DNA of 64,000 nt from positions 1 to 64,000 of the forward strand of contig NZ_RRYT01000021.1 in NCBI RefSeq assembly GCF_006363815.1. The letters are read 5' to 3'. The DNA is from Thermomonospora catenispora. Lineage in GTDB: Bacteria; Actinomycetota; Actinomycetes; Streptosporangiales; Streptosporangiaceae. Below the pieces are notes generated by a model that searched no databases, was not told the origin of the DNA, and saw only the letters and a list, made by a program, of their open reading frames with translations. Made by a program: the position numbers and the translations under genes. Below, in pieces: positions 40,311 through 48,793 of this stretch; position 1 is the first letter of the stretch, and each line of letters opens with the position of its first letter.

Positions 40311-41432
40311 ATGATTCTTCGTACCTTCGGGTGGTCGTTCGCCGTCACCGCCCTCGGTCTGCTCGCCGCGCTGCTGTACGGCGGCCCGGCGGGGTTGGCG
40401 CTGGTGGCCGTCCTCGCCGTTTTGGAGATCTCTCTGTCGTTCGACAACGCCGTGGTGAACGCCAAGGTGTTGGAACGGATGAGCCCGTTCTGGCAGAGGA
40501 TCTTCCTCACCGTCGGCATCGCGATCGCGGTGTTCGGCATGCGGCTGGTGTTCCCGCTCCTGATCGTGGGGATCACCGCCCAGCTCAACCCGGTCGAGGC
40601 CATCGATCTGGCGTTCAACGACCACGAGGCGTACGCCGATCGGATGCATGAGGCGTATCCGATGATCGCGGCGTTCGGCGGCATGTTCCTGATGATGCTG
40701 TTCCTGGACTTCGTGTTCGAGGAACGCGCCGACAAGTGGCTGCCGTGGCTGGAACGCCCGCTCGCCCGGATCGGCAAGCTGGACCAGCTGTCGGTGGTGG
40801 TGGCCGGCATCGCGCTGGCCTACGTGGCCGGCAACCACGCCGAGGATCCCGGCCGGGTCATGATCGCCGGCGTGCTCGGCATGGTGACCTACATCCTGGT
40901 CAACGGGCTGGGCGAGCTGTTCTCCCAGAGCGGCGACGTCGACGAGGACGACGAGGAGGACGGCGCCTCCGCGCCGGCCAGGACCGGGCCCAACGGGCTG
41001 GTGCTGGCCACCGGCAAGGCCGGCTTCTTCCTGTTCCTCTACCTGGAGGTACTGGACGCCTCGTTCTCCTTCGACGGCGTCATCGGCGCCTTCGCGATCA
41101 GCACCGACCCGGTCGTGATCATGCTGGGCCTGGGCATCGGCGCCATGTACATCCGGTCGCTGACGGTGTTCCTGGTCCGCAAGGGCACCCTGCACGAGTA
41201 CGTCTACCTCGAGCACGGGGCGCACTGGGCGATCGGCGCGCTGGCGATCTGCATGCTGATCGGCATCGGCACCCACGTGCCGGAGTGGATCACCGGCGGC
41301 CTCGGGTCCGCGCTGATCATCGCCGCGTTCCTGTCCTCGGTGCTGCGCAACCGGCGGGAGAACGGCGAGCAGATCGCCGGCGGCTCCGGCGAGCAGGCCG
41401 AGCTGGAGTCCACGGGTGTGTCGGGCGGCTGA
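40311..41432 (+). CDS. TerC-like DUF475 integral membrane protein
   Basis: A 373-residue membrane protein with about nine helices. Two internal repeats carry S-L-S-F-D-N-A-V-V-N-A near 40-50 and D-A-S-F-S-F-D-G-V-I-G-A near 248-258; the Asp residues in the membrane are the presumed metal site of the TerC/Alx family. An acidic cytoplasmic loop (D-V-D-E-D-D-E-E-D-G) lies near 207-218. It starts 35 bp after terD copy 2, ATG 40311, without a strong ribosome site. In Ter systems this protein works with TerD at the membrane, probably as a metal sensor or transporter (manganese or calcium). Confidence 0.92.
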   Translation: MILRTFGWSFAVTALGLLAALLYGGPAGLALVAVLAVLEISLSFDNAVVNAKVLERMSPFWQRIFLTVGIAIAVFGMRLVFPLLIVGITAQLNPVEAIDLAFNDHEAYADRMHEAYPMIAAFGGMFLMMLFLDFVFEERADKWLPWLERPLARIGKLDQLSVVVAGIALAYVAGNHAEDPGRVMIAGVLGMVTYILVNGLGELFSQSGDVDEDDEEDGASAPARTGPNGLVLATGKAGFFLFLYLEVLDASFSFDGVIGAFAISTDPVVIMLGLGIGAMYIRSLTVFLVRKGTLHEYVYLEHGAHWAIGALAICMLIGIGTHVPEWITGGLGSALIIAAFLSSVLRNRRENGEQIAGGSGEQAELESTGVSGG

Positions 41433-41449
41433 CTGACCGGTCTCCTTCG

Positions 41450-41490
41450 ACGCGTGTCCGCCGGGGCCCTGGTCCCCGGCGGACACGCGT
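41450..41490 (+). terminator. 17-bp hairpin after the TerC-like gene
   Basis: A perfect 17-bp stem (41450-41466 with 41474-41490) with a 7-base loop, 18 bp after the stop codon and 40 bp before the next terD gene. It closes the terD-terD-terC unit, or attenuates read-through into the third terD. Confidence 0.8.
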
Positions 41491-41529
41491 GTCGTCGAGG
41501 GGCCGTCGGTGGAGGGGGCGCATCCGCTC

Positions 41530-42108
41530 ATGTCCGTCTCGTTGCAGAAGGGGCAGAAGGTCTCGCTGGTCGGGCCCGGCGGCGGCGCGCTCACTCGGGT
41601 CAGGATGGGCCTGGGCTGGGACGCGGCCGTCAAGAGGGGCCTGTTCGGCCGGAGGAGGCCGCAGCCGATCGACCTGGACGCCTCGTGCCTGCTGTTCGAC
41701 GCCTCCGGCAACCTGACGGACGCGGTCTGGTTCCGTCAGCTGCGCAGCAAGGACGGCGCCGTCCGGCACACCGGGGACAACCTCACCGGTGAGGGCGAGG
41801 GCGACGACGAGTCGATCATCGTCGACCTGGCGGCGCTGCCGGCCGGCATCGCCCAGCTGGTCTTCACCGTCAACTCCTTCACCGGGCAGGGCTTCTCCCA
41901 GATCGTGAACGCGTTCTGCCGGCTGGTGGACGAGACCACCGGAGAGGAGCTCGCCCGCTACGACCTGTCCGAGACGGGGCCGCACACCGCGCAGATCATG
42001 GCGAAGGTCAGCCGGGACGGGCAGGGCTGGTCGATGACCGCGATCGGGGCGACCGCCACCGGCCGCACCTTTCAGCATCTGCTGCCGGAGGTGACGGCCC
42101 ACCTGTAG
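41530..42108 (+). CDS. terD: TerD family protein, divergent third copy
   Basis: A 192-residue TerD protein clearly more divergent than the tandem pair. I chose ATG 41530 (M-S-V-S-L-Q-K-G-Q-K-V-S-L), not the ATG 21 bases upstream, because the TerD fold begins here. The calcium regions are kept as P-I-D-L-D-A-S-C near 50 and [12 protein letters not shown] near 85. A basic insertion, K-R-G-L-F-G-R-R-R-P-Q-P, lies just before the first site and is absent from copies 1 and 2. It is separated from them by a strong hairpin, and the biosynthetic operon follows after 181 bp. Confidence 0.93.
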   Translation: MSVSLQKGQKVSLVGPGGGALTRVRMGLGWDAAVKRGLFGRRRPQPIDLDASCLLFDASGNLTDAVWFRQLRSKDGAVRHTGDNLTGEGEGDDESIIVDLAALPAGIAQLVFTVNSFTGQGFSQIVNAFCRLVDETTGEELARYDLSETGPHTAQIMAKVSRDGQGWSMTAIGATATGRTFQHLLPEVTAHL

Positions 42109-42289
42109 GCGGCGATCGCCGGATCTGGGGGTCGATTTCTTCACTTTCCTTGCCATGGGTGAGTATCTACGCGTCAGGCCTTGAATGTGTCGTAGGGCGC
42201 AAAAGGCCACAGATCCGTCTATCGTCAGCGGTGGGCCGTGCGGCGCCGTCGAGATGTGGCCCGTTCCACCATGGAAAGGATCCGCTTCC

Positions 42290-43447
42290 ATGCGACACTT
42301 CGACCACGTCTCCGCGGCCCGGCGCAAACGCCTGTTCTACCGGCACCCTCGGCCGTTCGGGCGGGACAGCGATCCGCGCGTGCTGGCGGTGGCGTTGGGC
42401 GCCACCCTCTACAGCCCCGCCACCCGGCCCGCCCTGCTCGACGACATCGTCAAGGCGGCCCGGCGCGGGGTGATGAGCATGGTGGTGTGCCTGGAGGACG
42501 CCATCCCCGACGACGAGGTGCCCGCCGCCGAGGCCAACCTGGTCGCCCAGGTGCGCCGCGCCCATCGCACCGGGGCCCGCGTCCCGCTGCTGTTCATCCG
42601 GGTGCGCACGCCCGAGCAGATCGGCGATCTGACCCGGCGGCTGGGCGACGCGGTCGAGCTGATCAGCGGGTTCGTACTGCCGAAGTTCACCGCCGCCGCG
42701 GGAGAGGCGTTCTTGGACGCGCTGCGCGAGGCCTCCGCGCAGGCCCCGCGCCCGCTGCTGGCCATGCCGGTGATCGAGAGCCGCGAGGCGGTGTACCGGG
42801 AGACCCGCACCGAGATGCTGCACGACGTGGCGCGGTTGCTGGCCAAGCACGCCGACCTGGTGCTGGCGGTGCGGCTGGGAGGCACCGACATGTGCGCCGC
42901 CTACGGCCTGCGCCGCCCGCCCGACCTGACCATCTACGACATCCACCCGGTGGCCAGCGTGATCGCCGACGTGGTGAACGTGCTGGGCCGCGCCGACGGC
43001 AGCGGCTTCGTGATCACCGGCCCGGTCTGGGAGTACTTCTCGGCCGGGGAGCGGCTGTTCAAACCCCAGCTGCGGCAGGCCCCGTTCGAACGCCGGCACG
43101 CGATCGGGCTGCGCCGGCACATCATCAGCGCGGAGCTCGATGGGCTGATCCGCGAGGTCCACCTGGACAAGGCCAACGGCCTGATCGGCAAGACCGTCAT
43201 CCACCCCTCCCACGTCCCGGCGGTGCACGCCCTGTCGGTGGTGACCCATGAGGAGTACTGCGACGCCGCCGACATCCTCGGAGAGACCGGCGGGGGAGCG
43301 ATGGCCAGCAGCTACGCCAACAAGATGAACGAGGCCAAGCCCCACCGCGCCTGGGCCGAGCGGCTGATGCTGCGCGCCCAGGTGTTCGGGGTGGCCGCCG
43401 AGGACGTCACCTTCGTGGAACTGCTCAAGGCGGCGGGCGGCACGTGA
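42290..43447 (+). CDS. HpcH/HpaI aldolase (CitE-like) of the Ter module
   Basis: A 385-residue TIM-barrel lyase of the HpcH/HpaI/citrate-lyase-beta superfamily, starting at ATG 42290 after GGAAAGG. Characteristic stretches are M-V-V-C-L-E-D-A-I-P-D-D-E-V near 64-77 and L-G-G-T-D-M-C-A-A-Y-G near 200. Usual members split or form C-C bonds on acyl-CoA or keto acids using Mg; the substrate here is unknown. It heads a four-gene operon (GTGA or ATGA overlaps throughout) with two phosphoribosyltransferase-type proteins and a HAD phosphatase, the predicted biosynthetic arm of Ter systems. Confidence 0.9.
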   Translation: MRHFDHVSAARRKRLFYRHPRPFGRDSDPRVLAVALGATLYSPATRPALLDDIVKAARRGVMSMVVCLEDAIPDDEVPAAEANLVAQVRRAHRTGARVPLLFIRVRTPEQIGDLTRRLGDAVELISGFVLPKFTAAAGEAFLDALREASAQAPRPLLAMPVIESREAVYRETRTEMLHDVARLLAKHADLVLAVRLGGTDMCAAYGLRRPPDLTIYDIHPVASVIADVVNVLGRADGSGFVITGPVWEYFSAGERLFKPQLRQAPFERRHAIGLRRHIISAELDGLIREVHLDKANGLIGKTVIHPSHVPAVHALSVVTHEEYCDAADILGETGGGAMASSYANKMNEAKPHRAWAERLMLRAQVFGVAAEDVTFVELLKAAGGT

Positions 43448-44868
43448 GCGTCTGGAACGGGACCTGGGTGGCCGAACGCCTGGGGGTGCGGCTGACCGAC
43501 GTCGACCGCCCCCTCGGCGTCGGACTGACCGACCTGGTGGGACTGGCGATCCGCCGCAACCCCCGCCGCGCCCACCTGCTGGTGTCCGCCGTCCTCGGCA
43601 AGCACGTCCCCACCGACCCGCGGCTGGTGTACGGGGCCGGCCTGCTGCTGGGCCGCCGGATCGCGGGCCCGCCCCCCGCCGCGGCCGTCGACGCCCTGCG
43701 GCGGGCCCTGGCCTCCGGACCGGCGACGGACGGACCGGGGCCGCGCCCCGCCCGCCCGGAGACGCCCCGGGGCCGGGCGGACGCCGCGGCCCGGCTGCGG
43801 GACGCGCTGACCGGCGGATCGACGGACGGGAGGTCCGCCCTGGTGATCGGATATGCCGAGACGGCGACGGCGCTGGGGCATGCGGTGGCCGACGCCCTGG
43901 GGGACGCCGTCTATCTGCACTCGACCCGCCGCCCGGTGGAGGGGATCGCGCCGTACGGAGGGTTCGAGGAGGAGCACAGCCACGCCACCAGCCACCTGCT
44001 GCTCCCCGCCGACCGGAGGCTGATGGAACGGGACGGCCCGGTGGTGCTGGTCGACGACGAGCTGTCCACCGGCACCACCGCCCTCAACACGATCGGGGCG
44101 CTGCACGCCGCCCGCCCGCGCCGCCACTACGTGGTGGCGGCGCTGGTGGACGTGCGGGGACGGCGGGACCGCGCGCGGATGGCGGCGTTCGCCGAGCGGC
44201 TGGGGGCGCGGATCGACACGGTGGCGCTGGCGTCCGGGCGGGTGGAGCTGCCGCCCGACGTCCTGGCCAGGGGACGGGCGCTCGCGGCCGGGACGCCGGA
44301 TGCGGCGGAACCGGCGGCGGGGGAGCACCCCCTCGTCCGGGTGGATCCGGGATGGCCCGAGGGGCTGCCCGAGGGCGGCCGGCACGGGTTCACGCCCGAG
44401 CACCGGGAACGGCTGGAGGAGGCGCTGCCCGAGATGGCCGCCCGGCTCGCCGCCGCGCTGCCCGCGGAGGCGCGGCGGGTGCTCGTGCTCGGCTTCGAGG
44501 AGCTGATGTACGCCCCGCTCCGGCTGGCCGAGGCGCTGGCGGACCTGCTCCCCGAGACGGAGGTGCGGTACTCGACGACCACCCGCTCCCCTGTGCTGGC
44601 CGTGGACGACCCCGGCTACGCCATCCGGACGCGGATCGCCTTCCCAGCCCACGACGCCCCGGCGGACGGGCCGGGGGAGCGGTACGCCTACAACGTGGCC
44701 GGAGCGGGCTTCGAGGCGATCGTGCTGATCGTGGACGCCGTGGGGGACACGCCGGAGCTGGCGTCGGGGCTGCTGAGGCGTCTGCGCGGCATCGCCCCGG
44801 TGGTGCTGGCCGCCCTGCCGGTCCGGCCCGCCCGACGGCCCTGGTCCTGCGGGAAGGAGACCGGATGA
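43444..44868 (+). CDS. Phosphoribosyltransferase with C-terminal TRSP domain (PRTase_2-TRSP)
   Basis: A 474-residue two-domain protein. The PRPP-binding loop V-L-V-D-D-E-L-S-T-G-T-T lies at 201-212 in the PRTase domain (about 30-265). The C-terminal domain (about 300-470) contains the literal T-R-S-P motif at 380-383, which defines the TRSP domain. Such enzymes would transfer a phosphoribosyl group to a base-like acceptor. GTG 43444 overlaps the aldolase stop. Residues 85-115 form a Pro/Arg-rich linker. No reaction has been shown for the family to my knowledge. Confidence 0.9.
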   Translation: MSVWNGTWVAERLGVRLTDVDRPLGVGLTDLVGLAIRRNPRRAHLLVSAVLGKHVPTDPRLVYGAGLLLGRRIAGPPPAAAVDALRRALASGPATDGPGPRPARPETPRGRADAAARLRDALTGGSTDGRSALVIGYAETATALGHAVADALGDAVYLHSTRRPVEGIAPYGGFEEEHSHATSHLLLPADRRLMERDGPVVLVDDELSTGTTALNTIGALHAARPRRHYVVAALVDVRGRRDRARMAAFAERLGARIDTVALASGRVELPPDVLARGRALAAGTPDAAEPAAGEHPLVRVDPGWPEGLPEGGRHGFTPEHRERLEEALPEMAARLAAALPAEARRVLVLGFEELMYAPLRLAEALADLLPETEVRYSTTTRSPVLAVDDPGYAIRTRIAFPAHDAPADGPGERYAYNVAGAGFEAIVLIVDAVGDTPELASGLLRRLRGIAPVVLAALPVRPARRPWSCGKETG

Positions 44869-46007
44869 CCCCCGAGCCGCTGCGCGGACCGGATTTCGGC
44901 AGCTACCCGGCCGAGGACGTGGCCTGGCTGCTCAAGGACCTGTCCCAGGTGAAGCTGGAGGCGCCGATCGAGGAACGGGAGGCGGCGATCCAGGCGGGCC
45001 GGGCGCACTACGCCGAGTCGCTGCCGGTGGAGTACCAGCCCGGCCCCGAGTACCGGCGGCTGTTCCACCGGGCGCTGGAGGCCTCGGCGTCCCGCCTGGC
45101 GTACGCGGTCGGCCTGGTCACCGAGCTGATCCTGGCCGAACGGGGCCGGGAGACGGTGCTGGTGTCGCTGGCGCGGGCGGGCACCCCCGTGGGGGTGCTG
45201 ATCCGCCGGTGGGCGCGGGCAGCCCACGGGCTGGACCTGCCGCACTATTCGCTGAGCATCGTGCGGGGCCGGGGCATCGACCGGGTGGCGCTGCGCTACC
45301 TGACCGAGCACCACGACCCGGCGTCGGTGATGTTCGTGGACGGGTGGACCGGCAAGGGCGTGATCACCAGGGAGCTGACCACGGCGTTGGAGGCGTACTT
45401 CCGCGACACCGGGGTGCGCTTCCCCGGCGATCTGGCGGTGCTGGCCGACCCGGGACGCTGCACCCGCCTGTACGGGACCCGCGAGGACTTCCTGATCCCC
45501 TCGGCCTGCCTCAACTCCACGGTGTCCGGTCTGGTCAGCCGCACCGTGCTGAACGACGAGCTGATCGGGCCGAACGACTTCCACGGCGCCAAGTTCTACG
45601 CCGAACTGGCCCCTTCGGACGTGTCGGGGGTGTTCCTGGACGCCGTGTGCGCCCGGTTCGGGGAGGTCGCCGAGCGGGTGGCCAGGGACTGGCCGGCGCT
45701 GCGGGAGGCCGACCGCACCCCCGACTGGTCGGGCTGGGCGGCGGTCCGCCGGATCGGCGAACGGTACGGCATCGACGACCTCAACCTGATCAAACCGGGG
45801 GTGGGGGAGACGACCCGGGTGCTGCTGCGCCGCGTCCCCTGGCGGGTGCTGGTCCGCTCCGACGCCCTGGCCTCCGGGGACCTGGCGCACATCCGGCTGC
45901 TGGCGGCCGAACGCGGCGTCCCGGTGGTCGAGGTGGAGCCGGACGCCCTCCCGTACGCCTGCGCGGGACTGGTCCGCCCCGACGTCGGGCGGGGAGGCGG
46001 CCGGTGA
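44865..46007 (+). CDS. PRTase_1-PELOTA (StiP family) protein
   Basis: A 380-residue protein starting at ATG 44865, overlapping the previous stop by ATGA, with GGAAGGAG 5-6 bases upstream. The N-terminal three quarters match the family labelled both cysteine protease StiP and PRTase_1; a PRPP-loop-like V-M-F-V-D-G-W-T-G-K-G lies near 154-164 and the family's S-L-A-R-A-G-T-P-V-G near 103. The last ~100 residues form a PELOTA-type RNA-binding domain, beginning near I-D-D-L-N-L-I-K-P-G. The protease label is doubtful; the phosphoribosyl role fits the operon better. Confidence 0.88.
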   Translation: MTPEPLRGPDFGSYPAEDVAWLLKDLSQVKLEAPIEEREAAIQAGRAHYAESLPVEYQPGPEYRRLFHRALEASASRLAYAVGLVTELILAERGRETVLVSLARAGTPVGVLIRRWARAAHGLDLPHYSLSIVRGRGIDRVALRYLTEHHDPASVMFVDGWTGKGVITRELTTALEAYFRDTGVRFPGDLAVLADPGRCTRLYGTREDFLIPSACLNSTVSGLVSRTVLNDELIGPNDFHGAKFYAELAPSDVSGVFLDAVCARFGEVAERVARDWPALREADRTPDWSGWAAVRRIGERYGIDDLNLIKPGVGETTRVLLRRVPWRVLVRSDALASGDLAHIRLLAAERGVPVVEVEPDALPYACAGLVRPDVGRGGGR

Positions 46008-46882
46008 AGACCGTCGTGTGCAGCGACCTGGACCGCACGCTGATCTACTCGGCGGCCGCGCTGGGCTGGGAGGGGCCGGACGAGACCCTGCCCCGGCTGC
46101 TGTGCGTGGAGCACTACCGGGCCGAGCCGCTGTCCTACGTCACCGAGACCGCCGCCCGGCTGCTGGAGCGCCTCGCCGACGCGGCGGTGCTCGTCCCCGT
46201 CACCACGCGGACCCCGGAGCAGTACCGCCGGGTGCGCCTGCTGGAGAAGCCCCCGCCGTACGCGATCTGCGCCAACGGGGGGCACATCCTCGTCGACGGG
46301 GTCGCGGATCCCGAATGGGCGGCGCGGGTGCGCTCCCGCCTCCGCGTCGCGGCGGAGCTCGCGGAGGTGCACGGGCACCTGACCCGCGTGAGCGGGGAGT
46401 TCGTGCGCACCGTCCGGACCGCCTCGGACCTGTTCTGCTACGCGGTGGTGGAGCGGGCGGCGCTCCCGGACGGCTGGCTGGCCGACCTGACGGGCTGGTG
46501 CGCCGAACGCGGCTGGCGGACCTCGCTGCAGGGACGCAAGGTCTACTGCATCCCCGACGGGCTGTCCAAGGCCGCGGCCGCGGCGGAGGTGGCGCACCGG
46601 ACCGGGGCCGGGCGGATGCTGGCCGCCGGTGACTCCCTGCTGGACGTCGAGCTGCTGGAGGCCGCCGACGCGGCGCTGCGGCCCGCCCACGGGGAACTGG
46701 CGGACGTCGGCTGGACCGCCCCCCGCACCGCGGTCACCGCGGCCCGGGGCGTCGCGGCGGGGGAGGAGATCGCCGAGCGGCTGCTGGCGCTGGCCCTCGA
46801 CCCGGACGCGGTGCCCGCCGCCGGGACCTGGCGCGCTCTCCTGCACGACGGCGAACGGCCGTCGCCCGGGCGGACGCCCTGA
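46004..46882 (+). CDS. HAD family phosphatase of the Ter module
   Basis: A 292-residue haloacid-dehalogenase hydrolase. The nucleophile motif is C-S-D-L-D-R-T-L-I-Y near residues 5-14, motif II V-T-T-R-T-P near 66, and motif IV G-D-S-L-L-D-V-E near 208; a cap domain lies between. It resembles sucrose-phosphate-phosphatase-type C2-cap members. GTG 46004 overlaps the StiP-type stop by GTGA. It would dephosphorylate the product of the phosphoribosyltransferases, giving a nucleoside-like metabolite, as has been proposed for Ter operons. Confidence 0.9.
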   Translation: MKTVVCSDLDRTLIYSAAALGWEGPDETLPRLLCVEHYRAEPLSYVTETAARLLERLADAAVLVPVTTRTPEQYRRVRLLEKPPPYAICANGGHILVDGVADPEWAARVRSRLRVAAELAEVHGHLTRVSGEFVRTVRTASDLFCYAVVERAALPDGWLADLTGWCAERGWRTSLQGRKVYCIPDGLSKAAAAAEVAHRTGAGRMLAAGDSLLDVELLEAADAALRPAHGELADVGWTAPRTAVTAARGVAAGEEIAERLLALALDPDAVPAAGTWRALLHDGERPSPGRTP

Positions 46883-46885
46883 GAC

Positions 46886-46918
46886 GGGCCCTGGGCAGGC
46901 CCTGGACAGGCCCTAGGC
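46886..46918. repeat. Three tandem 11-bp repeats
   Basis: GGGCCCTGGGC, AGGCCCTGGAC and AGGCCCTAGGC follow one another head to tail directly after the HAD stop codon. Confidence 0.7.
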
Positions 46919-46948
46919 AGAACGAGGTCCACGGGTCACCCTGGGAGA

Positions 46949-48271
46949 GTGAGCTCCTGGCTGAAGGGCGACGAGGCCGCGCTGTGGCGGGCCGCCGCAC
47001 GAGTGCTGGACGCCAACTGGACCGGTCGCGGGACCGTGCCCTCGCCCGGCCTGTATCCGCACCTGTGGAGCTGGGACTCGGCGTTCATCAGCATGGGGCT
47101 CGTCCGGCACGACCGGTCCCGCGCCGAGCGGGAGCTGCTGGCGGTCTTCCGCGGACAGTGGGCGCGCGGGCTGGTCCCGCACATCGTGTTCCACCCCGAG
47201 CTGCCGCGCTTCGGCTATTTCCCCGGGCCGGACCTGTGGCGCAGCCGTTCCGTGCCCGGGACGCCGCGCGACCTGGACACCTCGGGGCTGACCGGGCCGC
47301 CGTTGCAGGCGCTGGCGGCGCTGCGGCTGCACCAGTGCGCCGACGCGGGCGACGCCGAGCGCAGCCGAGCCTTCCTGGCCCGGCTGTATCCGCTGCTGAC
47401 GGCGCAGCACCGCCATCTGGCCGAGGAACGCGACATCGGGGGAGCGGGACTGGCGGCCATCTGCCATCCGTGGGAGTCGGGGATGGACGACAGCCCCTCC
47501 TGGGACCGGCCGCTGTCGGCCCTGGACCTGCCGCCCTCCCGGTACGCGCCGCTGCGCCCGCCGGGCGCGGGCGTGACGGCGGGGGAGGACCACGACCGGT
47601 ACGTACGGCTGGTGACGCTGCTGCGGGACGCCCGCTACGAGGCCGGGCACCTGCGGGACGAGCATCCCTTCCTCGCCGAGGACCCGCTGTTCAACGCCGC
47701 GTATCTGGCCTCCACGCACGCGCTGGCGGAGATCGCCCGGATCATCGGGCGGGACCCGGCGCCGCATCTGGAGGACGCCGCCCGCATCCGTCGGGCGCTG
47801 CTGGACCGATTGTGGGACGGGGAGTGCTTCCGGGTGCTGGACCTGCGCTCCGGCGAGCTGATCCCCACGATCACGGTGGCCTCGTTCGGCCCCCTGCTGG
47901 ACCCCGAACTGCCCTCGCCCGCGCTGCGGGCGCTGGTCGAGCTGCTGCTGTCGGCGCGTTTCAGCGGCGCCGCGGGCTACCCGGTGCCCTCGTGCGATCT
48001 GCAGTCGGCGAGCTTCGACCCCACCCGTTATTGGCGCGGCCCCACCTGGGTCAACACCAACTGGCTGCTGTGGCTGGCGGCGTCCGTGCACGGGCTGACG
48101 ATCATCTCCGACCTGCTGCACGGGACCACGCTGCGGCTGGTGCGCCAGTCGGGGTTCCGCGAGTACTTCGACCCGTTCGACGGGAGCGGGTACGGCAGCC
48201 ACGACTACAGCTGGTCCGCCGCCCTGGTGCTGGATCTGCTCGCCGCCCGGCGCGCCTCCCACGCCGCGTGA
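46949..48271 (+). CDS. GH63-type glucosylglycerate (or mannosylglycerate) hydrolase
   Basis: A 440-residue (alpha/alpha)6-barrel glycosidase without a signal peptide. Its length and motifs fit the actinobacterial glucosylglycerate hydrolase: L-W-S-W-D-S-A-F near 39-46, W-E-S-G-M-D-D-S-P-S-W-D at 175-186 (general acid region), Y-W-R-G-P-T-W-V-N-T-N near 357 and F-R-E-Y-F-D-P-F near 407, which carries the second acid. These enzymes release glucose and glycerate from a compatible solute. GTG 46949 follows CTGGGAGA. It lies 66 bp after the Ter HAD gene, so co-transcription is possible. Confidence 0.82.
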   Translation: MSSWLKGDEAALWRAAARVLDANWTGRGTVPSPGLYPHLWSWDSAFISMGLVRHDRSRAERELLAVFRGQWARGLVPHIVFHPELPRFGYFPGPDLWRSRSVPGTPRDLDTSGLTGPPLQALAALRLHQCADAGDAERSRAFLARLYPLLTAQHRHLAEERDIGGAGLAAICHPWESGMDDSPSWDRPLSALDLPPSRYAPLRPPGAGVTAGEDHDRYVRLVTLLRDARYEAGHLRDEHPFLAEDPLFNAAYLASTHALAEIARIIGRDPAPHLEDAARIRRALLDRLWDGECFRVLDLRSGELIPTITVASFGPLLDPELPSPALRALVELLLSARFSGAAGYPVPSCDLQSASFDPTRYWRGPTWVNTNWLLWLAASVHGLTIISDLLHGTTLRLVRQSGFREYFDPFDGSGYGSHDYSWSAALVLDLLAARRASHAA

Positions 48272-48275
48272 TCGG

Positions 48276-48281
48276 TACGTT
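48276..48281 (+). promoter_or_regulatory. -10 element of the leaderless gene at 48289
   Basis: TACGTT ends seven bases before ATG 48289. Confidence 0.45.
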
Positions 48282-48288
48282 GAGGCCC

Positions 48289-48786
48289 ATGCTGCCGTTG
48301 TTCCAGCGCAATCGTCTCCCCCGAGCCGTGCGGGACGCCCTCGACCTGGGCCGCGGCGAGCGCCCGCTGGCCCACGCCCCCACCCGCGGCGGCTCCCATG
48401 TCGTCGCCACCGGATTCGCGCTGCACCTGCCGACCGGCGACGGGGGGTTCCTGCGGCTGCCGTGGGAGCGGATCGACCGCGCCTCGTGGGACGGGCGCGT
48501 GCTGCACGTTCACCAAAGCGGGGGTCGTTCGCACCGGATCGGGCTCACCGACCCCGGGTCGGTGCCCGAGACCATCCGGGAGCGGGTCACCTCGACCATC
48601 GTGGTCAACCATCCGGCGACCCTGCCCGGCGGCGGGAAGGTCCGGATCACCGGCCGTCGTTCGCCGGCCACCGGCCGGGTGCGCTGGGCGCTGGTGTTCG
48701 AGGCCGGGCTCGACCCCGACGATCCGGGGCTGCGCGCCCAGGCCGAGCAGATCCTCGAGGACCTCCGCCGCCAGACGGGCCTGTGA
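48289..48786 (+). CDS. Conserved hypothetical protein, PH-like
   Basis: A 165-residue cytoplasmic protein, 17 bp after the GH63 gene. It begins M-L-P-L-F-Q-R-N-R-L-P-R and shows alternating strand-like segments (H-V-V-A-T-G-F-A-L-H-L-P, L-P-W-E-R-I-D-R-A-S-W-D) that suggest a small beta-rich fold. The C-terminal D-D-P-G-L-R-A-Q-A-E-Q-I-L-E-D-L helix is acidic. I know similar proteins only as uncharacterised actinobacterial ones. The start is inferred from the TACGTT element and the lack of upstream alternatives. Confidence 0.7.
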   Translation: MLPLFQRNRLPRAVRDALDLGRGERPLAHAPTRGGSHVVATGFALHLPTGDGGFLRLPWERIDRASWDGRVLHVHQSGGRSHRIGLTDPGSVPETIRERVTSTIVVNHPATLPGGGKVRITGRRSPATGRVRWALVFEAGLDPDDPGLRAQAEQILEDLRRQTGL

Positions 48787-48793
48787 CCGTGCT

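Noticed and set aside
44865-46007. StiP-type cysteine protease as the function of this gene
   Set aside because: Neighbours, a PRPP-loop-like V-M-F-V-D-G-W-T-G-K-G and a PELOTA domain favour the phosphoribosyltransferase reading; I kept StiP only as a family label.
46886-46918. CRISPR array
   Set aside because: Three 11-bp units without spacers are an ordinary tandem repeat. No repeat-spacer pattern was seen anywhere in the window.
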